Shown here: piece after piece, positions 17,808-26,700 of the stretch
How the letters are laid out: each line of letters starts with the position of its first letter
How positions within the stretch are numbered: position 1 is the first letter of the stretch
From: Algoriphagus sp. NG3
GTDB taxonomy: Bacteria; Bacteroidota; Bacteroidia; Cytophagales; Cyclobacteriaceae
Assembly: GCF_034119865.1 (NCBI RefSeq)
Contig: NZ_CP139421.1
Location: 5,310,501-5,374,500, forward strand
Direction: 5' to 3'
Length of the DNA: 64,000 nt
The notes under the pieces: generated by a model
The model's input: the letters and a program-made list of their open reading frames with translations, nothing else
The model's database searches: none
Told to the model about the DNA's origin: nothing
Made by a program: the position numbers and the translations under genes

Positions 17808-17850
17808 TTCCATTGATGATGAAGATTTGCCGTCAGTAAGTTTTATTGAT
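17808..17850 (+). repeat. hairpin repeat C, copy 1
   Basis: 43 bases sharing 37 identities with 30889-30931. A stem TGATG...CGTCA brackets the constant GATTTG loop, followed by the constant AGTAAGTTTTATTGAT. Located upstream of the histidine kinase gene. Confidence 0.6.
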
Positions 17851-17977
17851 GGTTTACGGAAAGAACAGTACCTATTTTGGCAAAAAAAAATGGACAAACG
17901 AAAGATTGTTTAATTCTTTCCCGTAATTCGCTCTTAATATATTCTTGTTTCCATTTAACAGCGCTTTAATCCCGACT

Positions 17978-19927
17978 TTGAGGACTTTTATTTTTACTTA
18001 TATTTTTTCCTTGATTTCAGCTGTAGCTGTACTGGGTGCTACCCCCGAGGAGGAATTGAACAGCCACTTGACTGAATATGCCCGGCATGCTTCTACAGAT
18101 CCCGAAAAGGCCTGGTTTCATGCCAAAAAAATGCTTGCGCTGAGCAAACAATACCAATTGCCCGTCTTCACAGCAAAAGCACATTATGCTATAGGGAACC
18201 TGTATTTCAAGCAGGGTAATTACGATTCCACCGTGATCAATCTGAAGACAGCAATTCAATTGTTGGATGCTGCTAAAGTCGAAAATGGCAAGCCTGTGGC
18301 ATTTAGTTTAATGGGTTTGGCCTATAAGTATAAGGGAGATCTTACCAACTCCATGCATTTCCTACAGAAGAGCCTGGAATGGGCACAAAAACTGAAAGAA
18401 GAGAATCAGGAAGCCAATGCCTACCAGAATATTGCACTGATCTATTTCCAACAGAAAAAGTATTTAGAGGCTGCCAACAATCTGGATCTTGCAGTACAGA
18501 TTTACCATAGGTTGGATGATTATTCAGGTATTATCTCCACCAGATTCAACTTTGCAAATATTCTAAAAGAACAGGGAGAGTTTGATAAGGCAAGAAATTT
18601 TTATCAGGAAGCTTTGGCTTATTATACCCAAACTGAAAACCTGACTAAGCAAGCCCATATAGAGATGAATCTGGGGCAGATGCTGGTAGAAGAAGGAAAG
18701 TATAATGAAGCGTTCGATCTATTACTGGAGACTCGGGAAAAATTAACTATCCTGAACTACACCGCTGACCTTGCCATTGTACTCAATGACCTGGGGCTAT
18801 GCGCAGGAGCTAAGGGGAGAAATGAGGTCGCCTTGGAGTATTTTCGGCAAGCACTCGCCAAAACAAGTGATGACCTTTACTTTAAGGCCGATCTTCTTCA
18901 AAATATTTCCAACCTGTACCTGAAAATGAAGGATTATGAATCATCCTTGATTTACTACAGACAAAGCGTGGAAAGTAAAGAAGCCTATACTTCATTGGAG
19001 AAAGAAAAGCATCTGGCGGAAATCCAGGCGCAGTATGAAGACCAATTGAAAGAAAGTAAAATTCTGCTGTTAGAGCAGGAAAAATCTCTTCAGGAAGCAG
19101 AAATCCAGAAAGCAGCACTTTCACTAAAAAGGCAGAAAATCATCAGGAATTTTATGATTTCAGGTCTTTTTCTGATCATAATCGTCCTTTTGATACTCCG
19201 GTATTTTTATAGACAGAAGATAGACGCTCAGCAAAGACTAGCGGAGCAACAAGAGGAAAATGCACGAAGAAAGACCTCAGAAATCATCAAAGATTTCAGA
19301 CTGAAAGCCATAGAGCGATACCAAGAAGGGCAGCAAGAAGAAAGGAAAAGAATTGCGAGAGAGATTCACGATGGCATCGGCAGTGACCTTGCTGGAATAA
19401 AAATGGCAGTGGAACATCACCTCGGCAGAACACCGGAAGACATGCGGACGCAGAGAATTCTGCTCGGACTGCAAGATGCCTGTAAGGCGGTGAGATCAAT
19501 CTCCCATCAATTACACCCCCCGCCCTTTGCACAAACAGACTTCTGTAGTTACTTATCGGATTTTGTGGATGGTATAACTGAAAATGTAGAAATTGAAGTC
19601 GATAAAATTTTCTATCCCACCGAAGAAATCGATAAACTCCCCGATGAATTGCTTGCTGAAGTGTACAGAATAGTGCAGGAATTAATCAATAACAGCATCA
19701 AGCACGCCCAGGCTTCAGTGTTAGAGCTCCAGCTTAGCCTACATGAAGCTTATCTGAATATTATGGTAAGTGACAATGGGATAGGAATGCCTCAGAAAGC
19801 TGCGCAAAAAGGCATCGGTATGAGGAATATAAGTGAAAGAGTAGAAAGGCTCAAAGGTAAACTTGAGATAGACAGTTTGCCCGAGAATGGTACATCGATC
19901 AGTATAGACCTACCGGTAACCAGTTAA
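17978..19927 (+). CDS. TPR-containing sensor histidine kinase (HisKA_3/NarX type)
   Basis: About 649 residues. No ATG is available. I chose the TTG at 17978, which gives a clean signal peptide (MRTFIFTYIFSLISAVAVLGA); TTG at 17945 is an in-frame alternative adding 11 residues. About seven TPR units (for example GNYDSTVINLKTAIQLL and GEFDKARNFYQEAL) lie outside the cytoplasm, followed by a coiled coil and one transmembrane helix (IIRNFMISGLFLIIIVLLIL). The kinase part has the phospho-acceptor in REIHDGIGSDLAG (H464 from this start) and an ATP-binding domain with DNGIGMP and GIGMRNI. The cognate regulator starts 14 bases downstream. This periplasmic-TPR architecture is common in Bacteroidota; the signal is unknown. 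Confidence 0.9.
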   Translation: MRTFIFTYIFSLISAVAVLGATPEEELNSHLTEYARHASTDPEKAWFHAKKMLALSKQYQLPVFTAKAHYAIGNLYFKQGNYDSTVINLKTAIQLLDAAKVENGKPVAFSLMGLAYKYKGDLTNSMHFLQKSLEWAQKLKEENQEANAYQNIALIYFQQKKYLEAANNLDLAVQIYHRLDDYSGIISTRFNFANILKEQGEFDKARNFYQEALAYYTQTENLTKQAHIEMNLGQMLVEEGKYNEAFDLLLETREKLTILNYTADLAIVLNDLGLCAGAKGRNEVALEYFRQALAKTSDDLYFKADLLQNISNLYLKMKDYESSLIYYRQSVESKEAYTSLEKEKHLAEIQAQYEDQLKESKILLLEQEKSLQEAEIQKAALSLKRQKIIRNFMISGLFLIIIVLLILRYFYRQKIDAQQRLAEQQEENARRKTSEIIKDFRLKAIERYQEGQQEERKRIAREIHDGIGSDLAGIKMAVEHHLGRTPEDMRTQRILLGLQDACKAVRSISHQLHPPPFAQTDFCSYLSDFVDGITENVEIEVDKIFYPTEEIDKLPDELLAEVYRIVQELINNSIKHAQASVLELQLSLHEAYLNIMVSDNGIGMPQKAAQKGIGMRNISERVERLKGKLEIDSLPENGTSISIDLPVTS

Positions 19928-19941
19928 CTATCCTTACGAAA

Positions 19942-20583
19942 ATGAAAGAGTCTTATAATATCATTATTGCAGACGATCATGTGATGTTCTTAGATGGACT
20001 GCACAACATCCTAACCGAAATCCCTCAGATTAATACGATCCATGTCGCTACTGACGGACTGCAGGTGCTGCGGATATTGTCCCATTTTGATGACATTGAT
20101 CTGGTCATCAGTGATATCAATATGCCCAAAATGAATGGGCTGGAGCTCCTGTCAAAAGTAAAAGAAACCCGTCCTGAGATTAAATTCTTCTTACTCAGCA
20201 TGCTCGATGACATACGGACAATAAACAATGCCATACGAAAACAGGCAGATGGGTATCTTCTGAAGTTTGCCGATAAAGAAGAACTGAAAGCAGGGATCGC
20301 TGAAGTCTTGTTGGGTCAACAGTACTTCTCTCCAGCGGTGAAAGCTAAATACATGGAGGGCGTATTCAACAACAAAGCCAATCAAGAAATCAAGTTGTCC
20401 AAGAGGGAAAAGGAAATCCTAAAACTGCTGGCTGATGAATTGACATCCAATGAAGTGGCAGAGAAGCTTTTTATATCAATCAATACTGTGGAAACCCACA
20501 GGAAAAACATTCTGCTCAAAACAGGTTCAAAGACTACAATCGGAGCTGTTAAATTTGCCATAGAGAACGGCTATTTTGATTGA
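19942..20583 (+). CDS. LuxR/NarL-type response regulator
   Basis: 213 residues. The receiver domain has acidic residues D11-D12 and phospho-acceptor D58 (in ISDINMPKMNG). The C-terminal LuxR-type helix-turn-helix (about 150-205) reads SKREKEILKLLADELTSNEV, then ISINTVETHRKNI. It pairs with the upstream histidine kinase, with 14 bases between them. Its target genes are unknown; the DUF481 gene and the genes to the right are neighbours without proven link. Confidence 0.95.
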   Translation: MKESYNIIIADDHVMFLDGLHNILTEIPQINTIHVATDGLQVLRILSHFDDIDLVISDINMPKMNGLELLSKVKETRPEIKFFLLSMLDDIRTINNAIRKQADGYLLKFADKEELKAGIAEVLLGQQYFSPAVKAKYMEGVFNNKANQEIKLSKREKEILKLLADELTSNEVAEKLFISINTVETHRKNILLKTGSKTTIGAVKFAIENGYFD

Positions 20584-20601
20584 GGGCGTAGTTTGCGACA
20601 C

Positions 20602-20771
20602 CTGCTATCCTCAGGGAAATCGCTTTGAGCCTTAAAACTCTTCGAGGGTTTAGCCTTAATCGCCTTGGTCGGTGTCCCCACCGACCAATCTACCTAAATA
20701 GGATTACCCTCGAAGGGGTTCTCACTTCAGTATTGATAAAGGGATAAAGGCGATTTCCCTACTGCTATCCT
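20602..20771. mobile_element. MITE-like nested palindromic element with flanking direct repeats
   Basis: Three concentric inverted repeats share one axis: AGGGAAATCGC (20613-20623) with GCGATTTCCCT (20750-20760); CTTCGAGGGT (20640-20649) with ACCCTCGAAG (20706-20715); TTGGTCGGTG (20665-20674) with CACCGACCAA (20679-20688). The whole is bounded by the direct repeat CTGCTATCCT at 20602-20611 and 20762-20771. It follows the response regulator stop and has no coding content. Confidence 0.6.
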
Positions 20772-20790
20772 GAACTCCATCGAATAGCCT

Positions 20791-20831
20791 CACGGAATAC
20801 CATGAGTTTGATAATTCACGGGACTCGGTTA
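20791..20831 (+). repeat. intergenic repeat D, copy 1
   Basis: Shares the frame CACGG-AT-CC...TAATTCACGG...TCGGTTA with 23077-23117 and, more loosely, with 22638-22680. All three copies lie within 2.4 kb. Confidence 0.45.
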
Positions 20832-20853
20832 GGGCAGGGATTATGGTTTAAGA

Positions 20854-20861
20854 TAATTTTG
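20854..20861 (+). promoter_or_regulatory. minus-7 box upstream of the 131-residue protein
   Basis: TAATTTTG fits TAnnTTTG, 25 bases before the ATG at 20887. There is no convincing minus-33 box. Confidence 0.35.
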
Positions 20862-20886
20862 ATTGTATAATCTTAATCAATAATCT

Positions 20887-21282
20887 ATGGGACTTCAGGA
20901 AAAAAAAGCCGCTCAAACCATCAAGGATGAATATCTTGGTGCGTATCAACAAGAACTTAATGAGATTGTAGGTAAAGAGTTGCCTATCGAAATCAATTGG
21001 GATTCATTCAATCTCAATGCAATTAAATTTATCCCAAGTGTTTGTTTGCAGAGGACAGTAGATGCATTTAAAAGGCTTTGTGCTGATGATTTCGGTAAAG
21101 AAGCTGTTCTGGAAAGCATCAACTCTATCACGGTGGATAATATACCGGAAGAAGGGGCTGATACCCAAAAAAGCCTAACGCTTGAAGATGGTGTTTTCAA
21201 GATCAGAGCTAGCTATGGTGGCCATTACAGTGGATTTTATACTGATGATACGATGAGGGAATATTTGGAAAATGCTTTGTAA
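20887..21282 (+). CDS. hypothetical protein sharing a domain with the 21889-22581 product
   Basis: 131 residues, soluble, no signal peptide. I do not recognise a named family. The pattern of residues 22-131 (ELNEIVGKELPIEI, then VDAFKRLCADDFGKEAVLES, INSITV, and an ending near REYLENAL) parallels the C-terminal half of the 230-residue minus-strand protein. There the corresponding stretches are ISQIAKSPIQLIL, LSDAIVELCKDPLGIEALSE, VSSIQL and LIESLL. The two genes converge, so the pair may derive from an old duplication. It has its own promoter box and a bidirectional terminator. Confidence 0.7.
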   Translation: MGLQEKKAAQTIKDEYLGAYQQELNEIVGKELPIEINWDSFNLNAIKFIPSVCLQRTVDAFKRLCADDFGKEAVLESINSITVDNIPEEGADTQKSLTLEDGVFKIRASYGGHYSGFYTDDTMREYLENAL

Positions 21283-21368
21283 ATAAGAAAAATGATTGTC
21301 CTCATCCGAGAGCGGATGATACCTTTCTCTTTTTTGGTTCACCTTATAATGGCCTATAAAGGGGGTAT

Positions 21369-21403
21369 AAAAAAAGAGCATCCTTTGAGGGCGCTCTTTT
21401 TTT
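21369..21403. terminator. bidirectional terminator between convergent genes
   Basis: AAAAAAAGAGC (21369-21379) pairs with GCTCTTTTTTT (21393-21403), with a small inner CCT/AGG stem. The A run and T run serve both strands. Confidence 0.88.
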
Positions 21404-21427
21404 GTTTCAACTTTTACTGTTTTTGGT

Positions 21428-21892
21428 TTATTCAATCAACACCTGCTTATCAATGGTAAGTCCTTTTACCTTGAATACAAAGTTGGTGCTGTTGCGATAG
21501 TTTACGCCTTTCATATAGCTTTCATCTATGTTTTGGATTTGCGCTTTTGTGAAAGCCAGTTTTTTGATGACCGATCTTTTTTCCAGATCTGTTATGGTAA
21601 TCTCCCCATTGAGAATGGCAGGACTTTGTGCTACCCAAGCAAGAAATTTGTCATCAGCCAAGCTGAAAAGACTTGCTGAAATGATCACCTCATTTTCAGC
21701 TTTGATACTGTCAGGGGCGGCGGCTGGGGTGGTAAAATAGTAGCTGAAATGGTTCAGCTCATATTCCAGTTTATTGTTGCCTTTTTCATCCTGTAAGTGC
21801 AACATGATTTTCATATTGATTTCTTGCTGTGCCCAAGTAGATTGTGCCGCCAATACAAAGATGAGACAGGCAATCATTTTGATTGTTTTCAT
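21428..21892 (-). CDS. secreted protein, possibly with an Hcp/TssD-like fold
   Basis: 154 residues. Clear signal peptide (MKTIKMIACLIFVLAAQSTWAQ). The mature part is all-beta in pattern: KIMLHLQDEKGNNKLEYELNHFSYYF, then EVIISASLFSLADDKFLAWV, GEITITDLEKRSVIKKLAF and a closing beta strand. The order resembles Hcp/TssD needle proteins (first strand with a charged turn, LLxWxxxP helix, GxIxFyxxDsxxxLKxLxF, final strands). Classic Hcp has no signal peptide, which makes this odd. The similarity is my reading of the pattern, not a search result. It overlaps the upstream 230-residue gene by four bases (ATGA), so the two are co-translated. Confidence 0.5.
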   Translation of the reverse strand: MKTIKMIACLIFVLAAQSTWAQQEINMKIMLHLQDEKGNNKLEYELNHFSYYFTTPAAAPDSIKAENEVIISASLFSLADDKFLAWVAQSPAILNGEITITDLEKRSVIKKLAFTKAQIQNIDESYMKGVNYRNSTNFVFKVKGLTIDKQVLIE

Positions 21893-22581
21893 AATAAGGA
21901 TTCGATTAGAGTTTGTAATTTATTTTGGTGGATATCGGGTTTGTTGGGGTTCTTGAATGGGATTGAAATCAATAGCTTCTCCCCTTCCAATACTGCGCTT
22001 TCCGAATCTTCAGATATCCCAAGTTGAATCGAGCTGACACTTTCCGAAAGGGCTTCTATTCCCAGTGGGTCTTTGCATAGTTCCACAATAGCATCAGACA
22101 GAAGCTCTACGATCACCTTAAATTGGTATCTGGACAGAGCGGTATGCTCTTGCTCTTGGTGTAAAATTAATTGGATAGGGCTTTTGGCTATTTGGGATAT
22201 AAGTTCTGCCTTTTTCTGCACCAGAGCCTTCAGTTCCAGATTGCTTGGCGCTTGGTTTTCTTCCAGAAAGAAAGCCAAGTTTCCATCCGAAAGAGTCCAC
22301 AAATATCGGGAAGATCGGTGAACCTGGAGGTTTTGGATCCCCGCTGTGCTGATGTACTGCAAGCTCACTTCTGCATCTACAATTTCAGCCAGTATGAGCA
22401 AACCTTCATTTGCATTATACTTTACCAAATGACCGGAGAAACTATTGCCTGCATGATTATAAACGGTAACCAGAGGCAACTCTGAACGTTCTTTGGGACT
22501 TTCATTTACGCTCTCCACCAGTTTTTTGAAAACCGAGTCAAGAGATAAAACAGGCAAGTTTAATAAATCGCTGTATTCCAT
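21889..22581 (-). CDS. two-part hypothetical protein (N-terminal unknown plus shared C-terminal domain)
   Basis: 230 residues from the ATG at 22579-22581 (MEYSDLLNLPVLSLDSVFKK). An upstream ATG at 22686 would add 35 residues encoded in repeat D and is unlikely. The N-terminal half contains a small beta region (LVTVYNHAGNSFSGHLVKYN, then GLLILAEI). The C-terminal half (about 120-230) matches the 131-residue protein at 20887-21282. No signal peptide or membrane segment is visible. Its stop codon overlaps the start of the secreted protein downstream. Function unknown. Confidence 0.65.
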   Translation of the reverse strand: MEYSDLLNLPVLSLDSVFKKLVESVNESPKERSELPLVTVYNHAGNSFSGHLVKYNANEGLLILAEIVDAEVSLQYISTAGIQNLQVHRSSRYLWTLSDGNLAFFLEENQAPSNLELKALVQKKAELISQIAKSPIQLILHQEQEHTALSRYQFKVIVELLSDAIVELCKDPLGIEALSESVSSIQLGISEDSESAVLEGEKLLISIPFKNPNKPDIHQNKLQTLIESLL

Positions 22582-22637
22582 TTTTATATATTTCTTTATC
22601 CGCATCACAAAGATGCTATGCAAAAAATGCGAGAAGT

Positions 22638-22680
22638 TCACTGGATTCCGGTATATCCAAGATTCATGGTCAGCGGGTAT
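22638..22680 (+). repeat. intergenic repeat D, copy 2
   Basis: Contains ATTCCGGTATATC identical to copy 3 at 23077-23117, followed by a diverged ATTCATGGTCAGCGGGTA in place of ATTCACGGCCATCGGTTA. Confidence 0.45.
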
Positions 22681-22759
22681 GTACACTTATCCACTCTCGC
22701 TTACATTTGAGTTTTCCTAGCTAAAATGAAAAAGCAGGTAAAACCTATACTAAAATCAC

Positions 22760-23056
22760 ATGACTTTTGGGTACACAATTCTGGCTATGATCGCAGCTGT
22801 TTTGATGGCTACTTATGCCTGGCTGATGTTTATTTTTATTGCCAGCGCCAATACTGTTTCCATGAAGGGCTGGCAGGAGTGGATTGTTAATTCGGGGATA
22901 TACTTAATACCGATCTCAGGAGCGATTGCCGCCTGTTTAGCATACTTGTTTTTCAGCCAAGGTTATCCTGCTTCAGGCTATTGGATTGTCCTGCTTCCTG
23001 CTGCAACAATGGCCATTTACCTTCTATTTCTTTTCTGTTTGGGAAAGGCAGAATGA
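22760..23056 (+). CDS. small three-helix membrane protein
   Basis: 98 residues, almost wholly hydrophobic, with predicted transmembrane helices near residues 7-30, 46-68 and 74-95. A short basic/aromatic linker (VSMKGWQEWIVNSG) lies between the first two. TACATTTG at 22702-22709 could be its minus-7 box. I do not recognise a family. It sits between repeat D copies 2 and 3 and before the zinc-ribbon operon; a link to either is not shown. Confidence 0.6.
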   Translation: MTFGYTILAMIAAVLMATYAWLMFIFIASANTVSMKGWQEWIVNSGIYLIPISGAIAACLAYLFFSQGYPASGYWIVLLPAATMAIYLLFLFCLGKAE

Positions 23057-23076
23057 CTTCCCCCTTCTGAGTTTAT

Positions 23077-23117
23077 CACGGTATTCCGGTATATCTGTAA
23101 TTCACGGCCATCGGTTA
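23077..23117 (+). repeat. intergenic repeat D, copy 3
   Basis: CACGGTATTCCGGTATATC followed by TGTAATTCACGGCCATCGGT. The best matched copy relative to the other two. It ends about 20 bases before the promoter box of the zinc-ribbon operon. Confidence 0.5.
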
Positions 23118-23139
23118 AAAGCCAACGGTTTACTGTCGG

Positions 23140-23147
23140 TAGTTTTG
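23140..23147 (+). promoter_or_regulatory. minus-7 box of the zinc-ribbon operon
   Basis: TAGTTTTG fits TAnnTTTG, 24 bases before the ATG at 23172. No TTTG is visible at the expected minus-33 distance. Confidence 0.4.
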
Positions 23148-23171
23148 TATGGATCAAATACTTAGAAGACC

Positions 23172-23753
23172 ATGGAAGAGAAAAAAATCAATAAACTGGT
23201 AGCCAATATACTCAAGGCGAAGGGTTTGAGTGAAGAGCAATTGGAGGCTCTGGAAAATATAGGCATTTATGGCAAAGAAGATTTTCAGATTGTCAGCGAC
23301 GCAGTCACGTTGAGTGAGATTCTTTCTTTGGAAATAGAAGTTAGTCAAAAAGTGATGGAGTGGGCAATAGGCAGACCGTTAACCATCCAATCAGCTACGC
23401 AGACCATGCCTACCCAGCAGGAAGCATCCGGCCCTATCATCGTGGAAGGTTCGGATGTGGTGAAGTGTGTGCATTGTGGTACGCGTCAGCCCAAAGACTA
23501 CAAGACAGGAGACTTATGTCTTTCTTGTGGCAATCAAGCCGAACCGGTGCTTAACTGTCACTGGTGTCTTTCCACCGGACCGGGAAAATTCTGCCGTTCA
23601 TGTGGATCTGAATTTGTAACCTCCTCGGATTATGAAATAGCCTTATTGCTCAAGCGGGAAGGAGAATCCAAAAATAGTATTGTCAACATGATCAAGTCAC
23701 TCACTGCTCAGGAAAAAGAGAATATGTGGGCTAAAATAAGGAAATCAAGATAA
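23172..23753 (+). CDS. double zinc-ribbon protein, first gene of an uncharacterised operon
   Basis: 193 residues. Residues 1-68 are helical (INKLVANILKAKGLSEEQLE, then ILSLEIEVSQKVMEWA). A low-complexity linker leads to a double zinc ribbon with four CxxC knuckles at C99/C102, C116/C119, C129/C132 and C141/C144, including NCHWC and KFCRSCGSE. The C-terminal 40 residues are helical and basic. Cysteine spacing is almost the same as in the N-terminus of the next gene product, so the two probably share a binding role, either to a common partner or to nucleic acid. No known family assigned. One base separates its stop from the next ATG. Confidence 0.85.
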   Translation: MEEKKINKLVANILKAKGLSEEQLEALENIGIYGKEDFQIVSDAVTLSEILSLEIEVSQKVMEWAIGRPLTIQSATQTMPTQQEASGPIIVEGSDVVKCVHCGTRQPKDYKTGDLCLSCGNQAEPVLNCHWCLSTGPGKFCRSCGSEFVTSSDYEIALLLKREGESKNSIVNMIKSLTAQEKENMWAKIRKSR

Positions 23754-23754
23754 A

Positions 23755-26700
23755 ATGGCATTAGCAATTTATTGCGAACAGTGTCAATGCAAACAACCAC
23801 ATGATTGGCAGGCGGGTGATGCCTGTATTTCATGTGGTGGAGTGGTTAGAAAAGAAGTCCGCTGTACTTGGTGTGTACAGTTGACTCCCCATGCAAAGTT
23901 TTGTAAACACTGTGGTAGCGAAGTCCACGATGATAAGTTTTTTGGACCGGCTAGAATTCTAAAAAGTCTGGGAGTAGATCAATTAGAGCTTCCCGCAAAG
24001 CTCAGGGCTCTTGGAGAAGTCAAATTAAACCAGTATCAGCAACAGTACAATCAGCATTATGCACTGATTGAAAAAACTGTTCAGGAACTAGAGCATCTTG
24101 AAGATCTTTTTTTGATAAAAGGTAGGGCAAAGTATAGCCAGGTCGAAGAAGAGCTGCTTGAGAAAATCCCGTTTAGCCAGAGTCAGATCGATAAGTTCCA
24201 TGAGTATGATGGTAAATTCTTGGATAAATCTCCTGACAAGCTAATGATGACGGCAGACCATCCGTCCAGGTCGGGTGCAGAGCTTTCTTTGGTTGCCGAT
24301 TTGAGAAGGATGCCCCCTTATGGAAACTATTATAGCTCACAATTTTTTGTCGGAATAATCATAGAATATTCCATTTGGAACAAATCATGCCATCCCCAAG
24401 AATTCGCATTGGTGCTGTCGCATCCAAATTGTTTCTTCCATAATTTCAGATGGGATCTGTTTTTGGATCCGGACAACCATTTCTTAGAGCCAGGCAAAAC
24501 CATTCTGGAGATGTTGGTGCCCTTGCTGGTGCAGGCAATGGAAACCTCCTACTTGCAACCTTATGCTGCAGTAGCACTTACAAACTTATTGACCAATACC
24601 AGAAATATACATTGGCCTGATTTTAAGAAGTATGAGTATCTAGCAAAAGAGGCTTCAGATCATCCTGATGTAGCATTGCAACTTTCGGTGGCATTGCTGT
24701 ATAACGACCTAGACAAGGTTTCTAAAATTGCCAAAATTGATTCTGATTATGGTGGCTATGCTTTTGAGTGGTTGCTTGATAGACATAGACCGGAATTGGA
24801 AAGGGTCGCAAGTGATGCAGTATTAAATGATTTTCAGCTCAAGGTAATCGAGAAGAAGCAGAAAATAGATGTTTCAGAACATAACTATGATTTGCAGGTA
24901 TGGAACTTTGACAAGGGTGAATTGATCAAAAAATGGAATAATAAATTTTCAAAATCTGTCCTTACAGGTATCTCAAAAGAAAAAATCCGTGAATGGGTGG
25001 CCCAAAAAGAGATGGAGTTTGCACAAATGGAAAGCAAGAAACCTTTTGATGCCAATTATGAGTCGGACTATAAGATTTTGTCACCTTTGTTTATCCAGCG
25101 TTTGGTGGACTATGGGAAGTTTTCCAGTGATGTGGCTAAGGATGAAAATGATATTCCCTTATATACCCGTTTGTTATTGTTTGCACTTCAATATGGGGCT
25201 TTCACACAAAATCAATTGGAAACCCTTCTGGATTATGGGGCAAAATTGGGCAGGAATGAACTTTCTGAAATCATTTTATCCTATCCCCCGCAGAAGGAAC
25301 TGAATTATTCGAGGCTTTATGCTTCAGCATTCAATGATTTATCCCTTTACACTGATTATGTAGCTGGATTTGACAGAATGGTCTCTTTGGGGGAATTTAT
25401 TGAATCCGGACATTATCCTCAACCACAAACCATCAACAAATTTTTTGAGTTTCTGGATATTCACATTTATCAGGCTGTGGCTAAAGATGATGCTAATCGT
25501 AATAAGGTTGTTGAGTTTTTCACTATCCTGTTCAAAGCAGAAAACTCCCTGTCATATACTGCAGCGAAATATTGGCTTGGGAAAATTTTTGACAATAGCA
25601 GTGGCACTATGTCTGAATGGTTCTCTTATACTGCTATTTCAAATGGTTTTTTTGGCACCAATACTATTTATTATACCGAAGGGCATGCAAAACCAAAAAG
25701 TTTTGCCCTGGGAGATGGCTTGATTGAAGATTTCTTTGACAATAGTTGGAGGAAATTCATCGATACTTACCAAGAGTATTCTTGTGCAATAAGCCAGATG
25801 GGGTCAGGGTCGGTTGACTTGCTGATGAATTGGATAAAGAGCAATCCCTTGGCACTGGCTGATCAGTTATCCCAGAACTTGGACTGGGCTGTCGAAATGA
25901 TCACCTATCAGAAAGAAGCCTTCTTTTCCAATAGTCCTGTCATCATGGATATCCAAGACAGTGCTGGAAATTATCCTTTGATCGAAGCTTTGGGACATGT
26001 GGCATGGGGAATGGGAGAAGTAGCACTATATTCTCTGCGTCCAAGTGTTTTTGAATACGACCAGCCTGAAAAATGTCTTATTCGATTTCATGATTGGCTC
26101 AGTTCCGAGAATGGCATAAATCTCCATAGCCCGAACTTTGAAAAATATGCCAAGCAATATTTCAATTTCAGCCAAGCTCAAAGAATTCCAGCATGCATGA
26201 TCGGTTTTTGGATCAACTATGCTGCACCAAATAACCAGAATAAAGAAATAAGAGACTTTGTCGATGATAGGTTTGACGTACTGTTGGCAAGCCATGGCGA
26301 TAAGGATCTCCCAAAAGTTCTAAAAGACGGGCAGCTTTTTCAGCTAAGTGGACGCTATATCATCGAAGAGATCATGAAGGGCATGGAAAATACCATCTCC
26401 CATGCAATTGTGAATTTCAGATATGGTCTTGAAATAAAGACTAATAGGTTTTTGATCCATGCCTTGTATGATTACCTGCTTGAGTACAATGACAAGGCAA
26501 AATTGGAATCCAGACAGTTGGAATTGTTTGTCAATGTGTTGATCCAAATGGTGAGGCATACAACTAACAAGCCCCAAACACTGGATAACTGGACAACCTA
26601 TGTGCTGAAGGTTTTAATCTCTATTGGTGAATACATCGAGGATAAAAACAGCCTGTTAAATGCCTTGTTGGAATTTCAGGGAAGCCACCACAGCATTCAG

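Noticed and set aside
22582..22686. Earlier start of the 230-residue protein at 22686
   Set aside because: The extension is encoded inside repeat D and reads unlike a protein N-terminus.
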